In this document: one piece after another, positions 49,984-61,307 of the stretch
Position numbering within the stretch: the first letter of the stretch is position 1
How the letters are laid out: every line of letters begins with the position of its first letter
Assembly (NCBI RefSeq): GCF_027111275.1
Contig: NZ_CP114286.1
Location: 2,728,001 to 2,792,000 of the forward strand
Length of the DNA stretch: 64,000 nucleotides
DNA from: Flavobacterium luteolum
GTDB lineage: Bacteria; Bacteroidota; Bacteroidia; Flavobacteriales; Flavobacteriaceae
Reading direction: 5' to 3'
The notes under the pieces: model-generated
Seen by the model: only the letters and a program-made list of their open reading frames with translations
Told to the model about the DNA's origin: nothing
The model's database searches: none
Position numbers and translations under genes: made by a program

Positions 49984-50859
49984 ATGATCAGCGTTAACCC
50001 AAAAGAGATTCCAACAGCCAAATTGCAAGGCTATCTGCAGAGTTCAATCGGACCTAGACCTATTGCTTTTGCAAGCACAATTAGCGAAGCTGGAGTTCCA
50101 AATTTATCTCCGTTTAGTTTCTTTAATGTGTTTAGTGCCAATCCGCCAATTTTGGTTTTTTCGCCATCAAGGCGTGTTCGTGATAATACCATTAAACATA
50201 CTTTAATCAACGCTGAAGCAACACGAGAAGTGGTAATAAATGTCGTTAACTACGATATTGTGCAGCAAACTTCTTTAGCAAGTACAGAATATGGAGACGG
50301 AGTAAACGAATTTATTAAAGCTGGATTAACTCAAATTCCTTCTGATTTAGTAAAACCATATCGCGTAAAAGAATCTCCAGTTCAGTTTGAATGCAAGATT
50401 ACGCAGATTATTCCGTTAGGAACAGAAGGAGGAGCAGGAAATTTGATTTTATGTGAAGTTGTCAAAATTCATATTGACGAATCGATTTTAGATGAAAATG
50501 GAGCGATTGATCAGCATAAAATTGACTTGGTTTCAAGACTTGGAAATAATTGGTATTCAAGATCTAATCAAGGGCTTTTTGAAGTAGCAAAACCCCTGAC
50601 AACATTGGGAGTAGGCGTAGATGCGATACCAGATTTTGTAAAAGAAAGCCCTGTTTTTGATGGGAATGATTTAGGAAAATTAGGAAATGTTGAAACCTTG
50701 CCTACAAAAGAAGAAGTTAGTATATTTGTGAAAGCAAATTTTGCAGTCAAAGGAGTTTTAAGCTCAGACGACCAGAAAAAAGTACATTTAGAAGCCAAAA
50801 AATACTTGGATAGTGGCGATGTAGAATCGGCTTGGAAAGTGCTTTTAGCTAAAAAATAA
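49984..50859 (+). CDS. Flavin reductase/FMN-binding split-barrel protein
   Basis: 291 residues. The first 200 form the split barrel: SSIGPRPIAFASTISEAGVP, NLSPFSFFNVFSANPPILVF and RDNTIKHTLINA. Residues 200-291 are an extra C-terminal part (GLFEVAKPLTTLGVGVDAIP) ending in a short helical region. It likely reduces FMN with NADH or NADPH or binds it for a partner. DUF3127 gene follows 33 bp later. Confidence 0.88.
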   Translation: MISVNPKEIPTAKLQGYLQSSIGPRPIAFASTISEAGVPNLSPFSFFNVFSANPPILVFSPSRRVRDNTIKHTLINAEATREVVINVVNYDIVQQTSLASTEYGDGVNEFIKAGLTQIPSDLVKPYRVKESPVQFECKITQIIPLGTEGGAGNLILCEVVKIHIDESILDENGAIDQHKIDLVSRLGNNWYSRSNQGLFEVAKPLTTLGVGVDAIPDFVKESPVFDGNDLGKLGNVETLPTKEEVSIFVKANFAVKGVLSSDDQKKVHLEAKKYLDSGDVESAWKVLLAKK

Positions 50860-50891
50860 AAAAATAGAAACAATAATTAATATAGACGAAG

Positions 50892-51263
50892 ATGGAAGTT
50901 ACAGGAAAAGTAAAAGTGGTTAACCCAGAGCAGCAAGTTAGTGCCTCATTCAAAAAAAGAGAGTTAGTTGTTACTACTGAGGAGCAGTATCCACAACATA
51001 TTTTAATCGAATTTACACAAGATAAATGCGATTTGTTGAGTAGCTATAAACAAGGAGATGCAGTAAAAGTTTCTATCAATTTAAGAGGAAGAGAATGGGT
51101 TAATCCGCAAGGAGAAACTAGATATTTCAATAGTATTCAAGGTTGGAGAATCGAAAGATTAGCAGCAGAAGGACCTGCACAAGGAGCTCCAATGCCAGCA
51201 GCAGAAACTTTTGCTCCAGCAACAAATTTAAACGAAGACGAACCAGACGATTTACCGTTCTAA
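50892..51263 (+). CDS. DUF3127 protein, OB-fold-like with an SSB-like acidic tail
   Basis: 123 residues. Residues 1-95 look like an OB-fold (MEVTGKVKVVNPEQQVSASF, ISINLRGREW pattern near VSINLRGREWVNPQGETRYF). A Pro/Ala linker leads to the end NLNEDEPDDLPF, which resembles the SSB tip (DDDIPF) that recruits DNA-repair and replication proteins. DUF3127 is a Bacteroidota family of no fixed function; a single-stranded nucleic acid role is inferred from fold and tail. Confidence 0.85.
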   Translation: MEVTGKVKVVNPEQQVSASFKKRELVVTTEEQYPQHILIEFTQDKCDLLSSYKQGDAVKVSINLRGREWVNPQGETRYFNSIQGWRIERLAAEGPAQGAPMPAAETFAPATNLNEDEPDDLPF

Positions 51264-51284
51264 GCGTTTAAAATTCAATTTACT

Positions 51285-51340
51285 AAATTCCAAATTCCAA
51301 TTCATTCTCGTGAATTTGGAATTTGGAATTTTATTTTTGA
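51285..51340 (+). terminator. Terminator-like hairpin after the DUF3127 gene
   Basis: AAATTCCAAATTCCAATTCA pairs with TGAATTTGGAATTTGGAATT (one T bulge), 6-nt loop TTCTCG, then TTATTTTT. Confidence 0.8.
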
Positions 51341-51505
51341 TTAAAGAATAAAAAAAACTTACTCATAGTTTTGTCATTTCGACGAAGGAGAAATCTTCGC
51401 AAGTAACTCCACAAAGATTTGTTTTTCATACGGAAATAATAAGATTATGAAACATTGGTATTTGGAATTTTATTATTGGAATTCAAAAATTGATTATTTT
51501 TAAAA
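51341..51505. repeat. Gap with a single arm of the 29-bp dispersed repeat
   Basis: 51372-51400 is identical to the arm at 31034-31062, and the next 20 bp (AAGTAACTCCACAAAGATTT) also resemble the inner part of that repeat. Only one arm is present here. No gene; the aat leader follows. Confidence 0.8.
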
Positions 51506-52144
51506 ATGTACTATTTATTCAACGATTTATTTTTTCCGCCAGTTACAGAAGCAGATGAAGAAGGTGTTTTGGCAATTGGAGGCGATCTGAGTTCAGAACG
51601 TTTGCTATTAGCTTACAAAAGCGGTATTTTTCCTTGGTTTAATGAGGGAGAACCAATTCTTTGGTGGGCACCAGATCCTAGAATGGTATTGTTTTTTGAT
51701 GAATTGGTGATATCCAAAAGCATGAAAAAGATTCTCAACAAAAAAATGTTTAAGGTCACTTATAACAAAAATTTCAGAGAAGTAATTTCAAATTGCCAGC
51801 AGATAAAACGTGAAGGCCAAAATGGGACTTGGATTTCTGATGAAATGATAAATGCGTACTGCAAATTGAATGAGGAAGGAGTCGCTAAATCTGTTGAGGT
51901 CTGGCAAGATGATGTTTTGGTTGGCGGTTTGTATGGAATTGATTTGGGAGATGTTTTTTGTGGAGAAAGTATGTTCTCTAAAGTTTCAAATGCTTCAAAA
52001 ACAGCTTTTATTGCTTTAGCTTTATATTTGAAGAAAGAAAATTATAAATTATTGGATTGCCAGGTTTACAATCCGCATTTGGAGAGCTTAGGCTGCCGAG
52101 AAATTGATCGTGAAGAGTTTATGTCTATTTTAAAAAGTAAATAG
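51506..52144 (+). CDS. aat: Leucyl/phenylalanyl-tRNA-protein transferase
   Basis: 212 residues. FPPVTEADEEGVLAIGGDLS, SGIFPWFNEGEPILWWAPDP, the catalytic-region GGLYGIDLGDVFCGESMFSK and LDCQVYNPHLESLGCREI. It adds Leu or Phe to proteins with N-terminal basic residues, marking them for ClpS-ClpAP degradation. The MOSC gene starts 3 bp after its stop. Confidence 0.96.
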   Translation: MYYLFNDLFFPPVTEADEEGVLAIGGDLSSERLLLAYKSGIFPWFNEGEPILWWAPDPRMVLFFDELVISKSMKKILNKKMFKVTYNKNFREVISNCQQIKREGQNGTWISDEMINAYCKLNEEGVAKSVEVWQDDVLVGGLYGIDLGDVFCGESMFSKVSNASKTAFIALALYLKKENYKLLDCQVYNPHLESLGCREIDREEFMSILKSK

Positions 52145-52147
52145 AAA

Positions 52148-52942
52148 ATGAGTGCAATTTACAGTGTAAAAGAAATTTATATTTATCCGATAAAAAGTTT
52201 GGCAGGAATTAGTCTTGAATCTGCAAAAGCTGAAGAAATGGGATTTGAAAACGATCGCCGCTGGATGCTCATTGATGCAGAAAATCAAATGCTTACACAA
52301 AGAGAACATCGCATTATGAGTCAGTTTTATCCGCAGATCTCACAAGGAAGAATTAGCATTACTTTTCAGGATCAAAGGCATGAATTTTCTGTTGCTGAGC
52401 ATTTAGAAAATGTAATAGAAGTTAATGTTTGGGATGATAAAAGTGAAGTGGTTGAGGTGAATCTTGAAACTTCAAAATGGTTTAGTCAGCATTTAGGTTT
52501 TGATTGTAAATTGGTTAAAATACTTAAAAATGGAGCTCGTAAACATGAAAGTTCCAAATTAAAAGAAACATTCAATGTGAGCTTGGCAGATGGTTATCCA
52601 TACTTATTAATTGGATCCAAAAGTTTGGATTTTTTGAATGACAAATTGGATGAAAAAATTACCATCAAAAGATTTCGCCCAAACATTGTCGTAAGTACCG
52701 AAAATCCTCATGAAGAAGATGATTTTAAGACTTTTGCGATAGGAGATGTTCAATTTAAAAACATAAAACCCTGCGGAAGATGTGTTATGGTAAACAATGA
52801 TCCGGAGAATGGACGTTTGAAAAAAGAACCTTTAAAAACTTTAAGCAAATACAGAAATGTAGATAATTCTGTTTTATTTGGAACCAATATTGTGAGTTTG
52901 AATTCTGGAATTATCAGAGTAGGCGATGAGGTTGTTTTCTAG
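52148..52942 (+). CDS. MOSC-domain protein with N-terminal beta-barrel (YcbX/mARC type)
   Basis: 264 residues. N-terminal MOSC_N (VKEIYIYPIKSLAGISLESA, GFENDRRWMLID) and MOSC (KRFRPNIVVSTENP) with the molybdenum-ligand-type Cys in KPCGRCVMVNND. Such proteins carry molybdenum cofactor and reduce N-hydroxylated compounds. Its stop overlaps that of the converging thiF. Confidence 0.92.
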   Translation: MSAIYSVKEIYIYPIKSLAGISLESAKAEEMGFENDRRWMLIDAENQMLTQREHRIMSQFYPQISQGRISITFQDQRHEFSVAEHLENVIEVNVWDDKSEVVEVNLETSKWFSQHLGFDCKLVKILKNGARKHESSKLKETFNVSLADGYPYLLIGSKSLDFLNDKLDEKITIKRFRPNIVVSTENPHEEDDFKTFAIGDVQFKNIKPCGRCVMVNNDPENGRLKKEPLKTLSKYRNVDNSVLFGTNIVSLNSGIIRVGDEVVF

Positions 52943-53649
52943 AAATTCAGTTTTATAAAGTTCCAGTTTAAGGTATTAAAAATAACCAATTCATTTTTTA
53001 AAGTTGGTAATTCTAAAATCAATTTTAAGGTTTCGTGCGCCATCATGTTGCCTATAATTCCTGGCAGAGTTCCCAAAACACCATTCAAATTGCAGTTCGG
53101 AACATCTTTTGGATCGGGCATTTCAGGAAATAAATCTCTAAGATTTTTACTTCCGTTATGATTAAAAACTGCAATCTGACCTTCAAATTTTAAAATGCTT
53201 CCGTAAACTAAAGGTTTATTAAGCTGAACACAAGTATCATTGACTAAATAACGAGTAGAAAAATTATCGGAACCATCGACAACAATATCATATTGCTGAA
53301 TGATTTCCGATGCATTTTCAGCAGTTAATTTTTCATTAATCGCAACAGCTTCAATAAGCGGATTTAGTTTTGAAACCACATCTTTTGCGACAATTGATTT
53401 GTGCTGACCAATTTCATTTTCGGTATACAAAATCTGTCTGTGAAGATTGTGAATTTCAATCGTATCAAAATCCATGATTCCGATAAAACCAACTCCTGCA
53501 GTTGCAATATATTGTAAAATTGGACAGCCCAAACCGCCTGCGCCAATTACTAAAACTCTAGCTTTTTTTAATTTTTCTTGCCCTTCATCGCCAATTTCAG
53601 GCAGAATAGTTTGTCTGTTGTAACGTAAAAATTCTTGTATAACACTCAT
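52939..53649 (-). CDS. thiF: ThiF/MoeB/HesA-type adenylyltransferase, last gene of the thiamine operon
   Basis: 236 residues from MSVIQEFLRYNRQTILPEIG (ATG at 53649); the longer frame adds repeat-encoded residues. ATP site RVLVIGAGGLGCPILQYIAT, DFDTIEIHNLHRQILYTENE, DGSDNFSTRYLVND and PNCNLNGVLGTLPGIIGNMM. It adenylates the C-terminal Gly of ThiS for sulfur transfer. The zinc-binding Cys pairs of MoeB are not evident. Confidence 0.92.
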   Translation of the reverse strand: MSVIQEFLRYNRQTILPEIGDEGQEKLKKARVLVIGAGGLGCPILQYIATAGVGFIGIMDFDTIEIHNLHRQILYTENEIGQHKSIVAKDVVSKLNPLIEAVAINEKLTAENASEIIQQYDIVVDGSDNFSTRYLVNDTCVQLNKPLVYGSILKFEGQIAVFNHNGSKNLRDLFPEMPDPKDVPNCNLNGVLGTLPGIIGNMMAHETLKLILELPTLKNELVIFNTLNWNFIKLNF

Positions 53650-53690
53650 TTTTTTAATTGTGAATTGTGAATTGTAAAATGTTAAATTTT

Positions 53691-53716
53691 CAAACTTGAA
53701 ACTTGAAACTTGAAAC
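53691..53716. repeat. Tandem CTTGAAA repeat in the thiF/thiH gap
   Basis: CAAACTTGAAACTTGAAACT and on, three to four units of 7 bp, next to AATTGTGAATTGTAAAATG. Related to the arms at 33001-33048. Confidence 0.7.
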
Positions 53717-53719
53717 ATT

Positions 53720-54832
53720 TCAACTATAAGCCTTGTTCCAATCTTTCCAAACTGGTTCATAACCTGCATTTTTTATAATTTTTGAAATTTCTTCTGCAGA
53801 ACGTTCATCGCTGATTTCGAATTGTTCCAAAGATTGCGGATCGACAACATAACCACCAGGATTTGTTTTAGAACCAGCACTCATACTTGTAACGCCAATC
53901 GGAATAATATGGTTTCTAAATTTTTCATTTTCGCGAGTAGAAATCGAAATTTCTAAATCTTCATTCCATAAACGATAAGCGCAGATTAATTGTGTCAAAT
54001 CCTTATCATCCATAATAAAATTTGGTTCGATAATACCTTCAGCAGGACGCAGACGCGGAAAGGAAACAGAATATTTTGTCTGCCAATATTTCTTCTGAAG
54101 ATAATCTAAATGCAGAGCATTAAAAAAACTATCTGTTCGCCAGTCTTCCAAACCTAATAAAACGCCTAAACCAATTTTATGAATACCCGCAGTTCCAATT
54201 CTATCAGGAGTTTCCAGTCGATAATCGAAGTTTGACTTTTTACCTTTGGTATGATACTTTTTATAAACTTCCTGATGATATGTTTCCTGATAAACTAAAA
54301 CCGAATAGACTCCCGCATCATGCAAACGCTGATAATCTTCTGTAGAAAGTGGCTGTACTTCGACAGAAATAATAGAAAAATCTTTTCTAATTAAATCAAT
54401 TGCATTTAGAAAATAATTAATGTTTACCGTATAATTTGCTTCGCCTGTAACCAATAAAACATGATCAAAACCAGTTTTTTTTAAGGCTTCAACTTCTAGT
54501 TTTATTTCAGCATCAGAAAGGGTTTTTCTTTTGATTTTATTGTCTAAGCTAAATCCGCAATAGGTGCAAATATTTTGGCATTCGTTGCTTAGATATAATG
54601 GAGCGTACATTTGGATCGTTTTTCCGAAACGTTTCTTGGTAATTTCATGGCATTTTTGGGCCATTTGCTCTAAATAATTTTGAGCAATAGGAGAAATTAG
54701 AATCAAAAAATCATCGAGGTTGTATTTGGTTTTTGCCAAAGTGCGTTCGACATCTTTTGATGTAGTTTTATATATTCTAGATTGGATTTTATCCCAATTG
54801 TATTGCTCAAAAATAGATTTAAATGTTTTCAT
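53720..54832 (-). CDS. thiH: 2-iminoacetate synthase ThiH (radical SAM)
   Basis: 370 residues from MKTFKSIFEQYNW; the frame continues upstream through a repeat without a credible start. Radical SAM cluster CQNICTYCGFS (CxxxCxxC), then GFDHVLLVTGEANYTVNINY and GVLLGLEDWRTDSF. It splits tyrosine to give dehydroglycine for the thiazole ring. The presence of ThiH rather than ThiO fits a life style with low-oxygen phases. Confidence 0.95.
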   Translation of the reverse strand: MKTFKSIFEQYNWDKIQSRIYKTTSKDVERTLAKTKYNLDDFLILISPIAQNYLEQMAQKCHEITKKRFGKTIQMYAPLYLSNECQNICTYCGFSLDNKIKRKTLSDAEIKLEVEALKKTGFDHVLLVTGEANYTVNINYFLNAIDLIRKDFSIISVEVQPLSTEDYQRLHDAGVYSVLVYQETYHQEVYKKYHTKGKKSNFDYRLETPDRIGTAGIHKIGLGVLLGLEDWRTDSFFNALHLDYLQKKYWQTKYSVSFPRLRPAEGIIEPNFIMDDKDLTQLICAYRLWNEDLEISISTRENEKFRNHIIPIGVTSMSAGSKTNPGGYVVDPQSLEQFEISDERSAEEISKIIKNAGYEPVWKDWNKAYS

Positions 54833-54839
54833 GGTTATT

Positions 54840-54919
54840 AACCGCAAAGTGCGCGGAGATTTACGCAAGGTTCGCAAAGCTTTGCGTTCTTAGCGCTTTT
54901 CTTTGCGAACTTTGCGGTT
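54840..54919. repeat. GC-richer inverted repeat between thiG and thiH
   Basis: AACCGCAAAG near 54840 and CTTTGCGGTT near 54910-54919, with inner GCAAAGCTTTGC. It lies inside the operon between thiG and thiH, so the transcript would carry a hairpin here; no T-run suited to termination was seen. Confidence 0.7.
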
Positions 54920-54925
54920 AAATTT

Positions 54926-55702
54926 TTATTCATAAAGAAAAGAAGTCAAAGGACTAGAAGCCGAAGCATAATTCTGCTGATTAGCAATCTTCGCCTCAAA
55001 AGCTTTTCTTCCTGCAATTACAGCTTCTCTAAAAGCCTCAGCCATTAATTTCGGATTTCCAGCAACGGCAATTGCGGTATTCACCAAAACTGCATCAGCA
55101 CCAATTTCCATTGCTTTTGCAGCATCAGAAGGTGCTCCAATTCCAGCATCTACAATAACAGGAACAGTACTTTGTTCAATGATAATTTCTAGGAAATCTA
55201 TTGTTTTTAGACCTTTATTGCTTCCAATTGGTGAACCCAAAGGCATTACTGCAGCAGTTCCCACGCTTTCTAAATGTTTGCACAAAACAGGATCGGCGTG
55301 AATGTACGGAAGTACAATAAAACCGAGTTTAGCCAATTCTTCTGTTGCTTTTAAAGTTTCAATCGGATCTGGCATTAAATATTTCGGATCAGGATGAATT
55401 TCTAGTTTTACCCAATTGGTTTCTAGAGCTTCACGTGCCAGTTGTGCAGCGAAAACAGCTTCTTTGGCATTTCTTGCTCCCGAAGTATTGGGTAACAAAT
55501 TGATATTTGAATGATTTAAATGTGATAAAATAGCATCTGTGTCGGTTTCAAGATCGATACGTTTTAATGCTACAGTAACCAATTCGCTTTCTGAAGCTAA
55601 AACAGCATCTTCCATTTCCTCATTAGAACCAAATTTCCCAGTTCCGAGGAACAAGCGGGATTTAAAGGTTTTATCTCCTATATTAAACAATGATGTCTGC
55701 AT
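54926..55702 (-). CDS. thiG: Thiazole synthase ThiG
   Basis: 258 residues. [36 protein letters not shown] (catalytic Lys), [20 protein letters not shown] and [20 protein letters not shown]. It makes the thiazole phosphate from DXP, dehydroglycine and ThiS thiocarboxylate. Overlaps thiE by 20 bp. Confidence 0.97.
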   Translation of the reverse strand: MQTSLFNIGDKTFKSRLFLGTGKFGSNEEMEDAVLASESELVTVALKRIDLETDTDAILSHLNHSNINLLPNTSGARNAKEAVFAAQLAREALETNWVKLEIHPDPKYLMPDPIETLKATEELAKLGFIVLPYIHADPVLCKHLESVGTAAVMPLGSPIGSNKGLKTIDFLEIIIEQSTVPVIVDAGIGAPSDAAKAMEIGADAVLVNTAIAVAGNPKLMAEAFREAVIAGRKAFEAKIANQQNYASASSPLTSFLYE

Positions 55703-56321
55703 ATAATTTTTCGTTTAATTGTTGAATTAATTTTTCCTTTTCATCACTTTCAGTAATGATTCCAGACACGGCAATTCCGAAAATTCCAGTTTCCATTAAC
55801 GGATTTACATCACGTAGTGTAATGCCCCCAATGGCATAAACAGGAATATCGATTTTATTTTTTTTTAGTTTTTGAAGAATCTCATAGTAACCTGATAAAC
55901 CCAAAATCGGACTCAGTTTTTCTTTTGTTGCGGTAAATCTAAAAGGCCCCAATCCAATATAATCACAACCGTTTTTTACATGATTTTCAATATCTTCAAA
56001 AGTATTGGCAGTTCCTCCGATAATTTTGGTTGAACCTAAAATTGCTCTTGCTTCGTCGATTTTTGTATCGGTTAATCCTAAGTGGACTCCGTCAGCGGCA
56101 ATTTGTTTTGCGAGATGCAAATCGTCGTTTACAATAAAATTCGCAAGATATTCTTCGCACAAAGGTTTTACCGCTTCCGCTAAAGTGAAAACATCTTTTT
56201 GGTTTTGGTTTTTAAATCGCATTTGTACCCATCTGCAACCAGTGTCAAGTGCTTGCTGAATGTTGTACAATTGTTTTTCGACTGTTTCGCCTTGAGAGAT
56301 ATATTGTAATTTGTTATACAT
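55683..56321 (-). CDS. thiE: Thiamine phosphate synthase ThiE
   Basis: 212 residues from [20 protein letters not shown] (ATG at 56321; the longer frame starts at a TTG). [50 protein letters not shown] and [20 protein letters not shown]. It joins HMP-PP and thiazole phosphate. Overlaps thiD by 8 bp and thiG by 20 bp. Confidence 0.94.
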   Translation of the reverse strand: MYNKLQYISQGETVEKQLYNIQQALDTGCRWVQMRFKNQNQKDVFTLAEAVKPLCEEYLANFIVNDDLHLAKQIAADGVHLGLTDTKIDEARAILGSTKIIGGTANTFEDIENHVKNGCDYIGLGPFRFTATKEKLSPILGLSGYYEILQKLKKNKIDIPVYAIGGITLRDVNPLMETGIFGIAVSGIITESDEKEKLIQQLNEKLYADIIV

Positions 56322-57066
56322 AATGATATCCAATTAAAGTTGTAGTTGAGCTTAGATAGTTTTCAATATAGATTTTAGCGTTTTTGCAGGCTTCAAATAA
56401 GGGTTGATTTAGAGCTAAGTTTGATGCAATTGCAGATGAAAGAACACAGCCTGAACCATGTTTTTCGAAGCAATTTTTATTTGACGGAGTTAATTCTAAG
56501 ATTTCATTTTCTAGAAATAAAAGATCAGTTCCCAATGCTGTTTTGTTGTGACCTCCTTTAAGTAGAATACGAGTTGGGATTTGGTTTTCTTTCCAATAAC
56601 TTTTCAAATCAGTATAAGGGAATAATATTGCCATTTCATCATAATTTGGTGTGATCAAATCGATTTTTGAAAGTATGTTATGTAAATTCATATGGCTTTC
56701 GATATTCATAAATTCAAATTTAGTAGTCGATTTTAAAACTGGATCCCAAACGATTTTTGTTGAAGGAGAAAGCTTTTTTATTGTCGAAAGAATCTGATTT
56801 AAGTCAAACAAAGAAGCAACAATTCCTATTTTTACCGCACTGATTTTATAGTTTGCAAATAGTGTTTCAATTGAACGAATTACAAAACTCAGATCGGTCC
56901 ATTGAATTTCATAAAACTGATTTTCAGTCTGAATTGTATTGGCTGTCGAAATAGCGAAACCAGTCACTTTATGCTGTTCAAATGTCTTGATATCAGCCAA
57001 AATTCCAGCACCTCCAGATGGATCTAAACCTGCGATTGTGAGTACGAAAGGGCGATCTGCTGACAT
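56314..57066 (-). CDS. thiD: Hydroxymethylpyrimidine (phosphate) kinase ThiD
   Basis: 250 residues. FVLTIAGLDPSGGAGILADI, FAISTANTIQTEN, VWDPVLKST, LITPNYDEMAIL and HGSGCVLSSAIASNLA. It phosphorylates HMP and HMP-P. Overlaps the upstream ThiE/TenI-type gene by 43 bp, an unusually long overlap. Confidence 0.95.
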   Translation of the reverse strand: MSADRPFVLTIAGLDPSGGAGILADIKTFEQHKVTGFAISTANTIQTENQFYEIQWTDLSFVIRSIETLFANYKISAVKIGIVASLFDLNQILSTIKKLSPSTKIVWDPVLKSTTKFEFMNIESHMNLHNILSKIDLITPNYDEMAILFPYTDLKSYWKENQIPTRILLKGGHNKTALGTDLLFLENEILELTPSNKNCFEKHGSGCVLSSAIASNLALNQPLFEACKNAKIYIENYLSSTTTLIGYHYV

Positions 57067-57635
57067 AATTTAAATTGTTTTAACGGATTTTTGTTATTCC
57101 AAATGCTTCCTAAAAGTGCCACATCGTCAAAACCATTTTCTAGGGTTTTTTGAATGTTTTCTGCATCAATTCCGCCTAAAGCAATGATTTTTGTATGTTG
57201 ATTTCTGCGTGATTTTAATTCTTCAAAAAGATCTTTTTCAGGATAATAATTTTCTTTAGAAATACTTTTGAAAACGGGACTTAAAAACGCGTAATCAAAA
57301 TTTTCAAGAGAATTAAAATCTTCAATTGAATGTGTTGAAGTTGAAAATGATTCTGATTTAATCCTGCAAGGTTTTGGAAACTTTGCAGGAAATTCTTTTC
57401 TCTCTTTCTCAGAAAAATGAAATCGGTCAATACCAAGATCTTCGGCTAACCGATGGTGATTGTGCAAAATAAGATTCGACCGAAATTCTAATTTTATCTG
57501 ATCAATAAACTGAGCCATTTCTAATTCTGAAAAATCAGGTTTTCGAATATGAAGCAAAGACAATCCTTCTTCCAATAAAGAATTCAGCATTTGAATTTCA
57601 TCTTCAATAAAAAAAGGATTTGTGATCACAATCAT
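57024..57635 (-). CDS. ThiE/TenI-like protein (second copy in the operon)
   Basis: 203 residues. TIM-barrel pieces LLEEGLSLLHIRKPDFSELE, LILHNHHRLAEDLGIDRFHF, DYAFLSPVFKSISKENYYPE and IIALGGIDAENIQKTLENGF. Compared with ThiE it lacks VNDD-type and other pyrophosphate-binding residues, so it is more like TenI, an aromatase of the thiazole product. It sits between thiC and thiD. Confidence 0.82.
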   Translation of the reverse strand: MIVITNPFFIEDEIQMLNSLLEEGLSLLHIRKPDFSELEMAQFIDQIKLEFRSNLILHNHHRLAEDLGIDRFHFSEKERKEFPAKFPKPCRIKSESFSTSTHSIEDFNSLENFDYAFLSPVFKSISKENYYPEKDLFEELKSRRNQHTKIIALGGIDAENIQKTLENGFDDVALLGSIWNNKNPLKQFKLCQQIALSYSQSQV

Positions 57636-57666
57636 CTCTTTCTTCTTGATTCTATTATCTTTTCAC

Positions 57667-59782
<2,116 letters not shown>

Positions 59783-59829
59783 TCCTTTTGAGTTTAGTGT
59801 ATAGATACACCTTAGGAATGGCTACAATG

Positions 59830-59845
59830 ACGCATAGAAATGCGT
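59830..59845 (-). promoter_or_regulatory. Hairpin between the TPP aptamer and thiS
   Basis: ACGCAT / ATGCGT stem with a short loop, just after the aptamer on the minus strand. It may belong to the expression platform. Confidence 0.4.
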
Positions 59846-59860
59846 TCAAGAAGTCATCTT

Positions 59861-59940
59861 ACTTTTCCCTACGCTAGTATGAACTAGATCAGGTTCAGAG
59901 GGTAAAATCTCAGCCTGCGCGATGCAGACACCCCTAAAGT
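59861..59940 (-). ncRNA. TPP riboswitch of the thiSC-tenI-DEGHF operon
   Basis: On the minus strand: ACTTTAGGGGTGTCTGCAT, CAGGCTGAGATTTTACCC, TCTGAACCTGATCTAGTT and GCGTAGGGAAAAGT. All conserved THI-box blocks are present and the P1 stem ACTTT / AAAGT closes it. It controls the biosynthetic operon by TPP binding. Confidence 0.95.
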
Positions 59941-59946
59941 GTGAAG

Positions 59947-59954
59947 CAAATGTA
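59947..59954 (-). promoter_or_regulatory. Candidate -7 box of the thiamine operon
   Basis: TACATTTG on the minus strand, exact TAnnTTTG match. A TTG lies 22 bp upstream. The predicted start of transcription falls about at the first base of the aptamer. Confidence 0.65.
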
Positions 59955-60030
59955 ATAAAATTTTGTTTGAAAGTTCCAAGTTTCAGGTTTCAAGTTCAAA
60001 AAAACTGAAAACTGTGACTGAAAACTGCTG

Positions 60031-60594
60031 TTATTTGCCTTTTCGAGTAAAGCAATCTTCTACATGATCATTGACCATTCCGGTTGCTTGCATGTGAGCA
60101 TAAATAACAGTTGAGCCAACAAATTTGAATCCGCGTTTTTTTAAATCTTTGCTAATGGCGTCAGAAATTGGAGTGGTTGCTGGAACGTCTTTCAAAGTCT
60201 TTGGATTATTGTCAATTGGTTTTCCGTCGGTAAATTTCCAGATATAATCAGAAAATGTTCCAAATTCTTCCTGGATTTTCATAAAAGCCTGAGCGTTTGT
60301 GACAGCAGAGTTGATTTTAAGTTTATTGCGAATAATTCCTGTATCCTGCATTAATTCTTCGATTTTATCCTCAGAATAATTGGCAATCTTTTTATAATCA
60401 AAATTATCAAAAGCTGTTTTAAAGTTTTCTCTTTTGTTTAAAATGGTAATCCAGCTTAATCCAGCTTGAAAAGTTTCTAGAATTAAAAATTCAAAAATAG
60501 TTGGGTCGTCGTAAACAGGAGTTCCCCATTCTTCATCATGATATTTTTTATATAAATCGCTGGCAGAACACCAGCCGCATCTTATTGGTTCCAT
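60031..60594 (-). CDS. tag: DNA-3-methyladenine glycosylase I
   Basis: 187 residues from MEPIRCGWCSASDLYKKYHD (ATG at 60594); the longer frame to 60621 starts at TTG. Family motifs HDEEWGTPVYDDPTIFEFLI, FQAGLSWITIL and GFKFVGSTVIYAHMQATGMV, with the zinc-site Cys/His (CGW and NDHVEDC). It removes 3-methyladenine and complements the alkylation-repair group at 30-33 kb, though the two are not linked. Confidence 0.95.
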   Translation of the reverse strand: MEPIRCGWCSASDLYKKYHDEEWGTPVYDDPTIFEFLILETFQAGLSWITILNKRENFKTAFDNFDYKKIANYSEDKIEELMQDTGIIRNKLKINSAVTNAQAFMKIQEEFGTFSDYIWKFTDGKPIDNNPKTLKDVPATTPISDAISKDLKKRGFKFVGSTVIYAHMQATGMVNDHVEDCFTRKGK

Positions 60595-60610
60595 TTTTTG
60601 TAATTCTAAT

Positions 60611-61285
60611 TTATCTTCCAATTTGCCAGCTATATCCTTTTACACTCGGAATGTAAGCCGAACGTCCAATTATAACTAGGTTGTTGTACACTTTTTTGTT
60701 GTATTTAATACCAATTGCATTGCCAGAAGTGTACATTTTATTGGCCTTAAAAACCACTCTCATTTTACCGTCTTCAAGTTCTGCGTCAGATACTTTTTCG
60801 ACAAACCAAGTAGACTGCCATTTTACGGCCAATTCGTTTTCGGCTGTTCTTGTGACGCTTTTTACGAGTTTAACAGCTTCTTTCGGGATTTCAAAATTTT
60901 CGGTCAATTGCTTTTGGCTTAAGGTTTGGCCTAGTTTGCATTTGTCGAATATCTTGCGAAGGTTAACAAAATTAACTAGTTTATCATTTGCCTCTTTTTT
61001 TATATCAACAGGTTTTTCTGTTTTGTTTAATAATTCTGGTGAAGCAGTTTTAATTTCAATTTTGTTTTTCACAGCAAAAGTATTTTGTAAACTGTTTTTT
61101 TGAGATTCAATCTCTCTTGAAGCAGTAATGCTTTTGGATGAAATTTTAGGATTCTTTTTTATAGGTGCAGGTGTTAATTTATTAACAGATTGAATGGCTT
61201 TTTTAGGCTGTTTTTTTTCGTCATTACCACAGCTTAAAAAGAAATAGGTAACAGAGAATAAAATAAGCAAGTAATTTTTTTTCAT
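60611..61285 (-). CDS. Hypothetical lipoprotein
   Basis: 224 residues. MKKNYLLILFSVTYFFLSCG is a lipoprotein signal. A Lys/Ser/Asn-rich, low-complexity region follows to about residue 95, then a folded part (LVNFVNLRKIFDKCKLGQTL and WQSTWFVEKVSDAELEDGKM). Its end overlaps the possible long start of tag. No family recognised. Confidence 0.7.
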   Translation of the reverse strand: MKKNYLLILFSVTYFFLSCGNDEKKQPKKAIQSVNKLTPAPIKKNPKISSKSITASREIESQKNSLQNTFAVKNKIEIKTASPELLNKTEKPVDIKKEANDKLVNFVNLRKIFDKCKLGQTLSQKQLTENFEIPKEAVKLVKSVTRTAENELAVKWQSTWFVEKVSDAELEDGKMRVVFKANKMYTSGNAIGIKYNKKVYNNLVIIGRSAYIPSVKGYSWQIGR

Positions 61286-61307
61286 GACCTAAATATGTTA
61301 TTGTTTT

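Noticed and set aside
60681..61103. 140-codon plus frame
   Set aside because: Antisense to the hypothetical lipoprotein gene; the lipoprotein frame has a proper lipobox and start.
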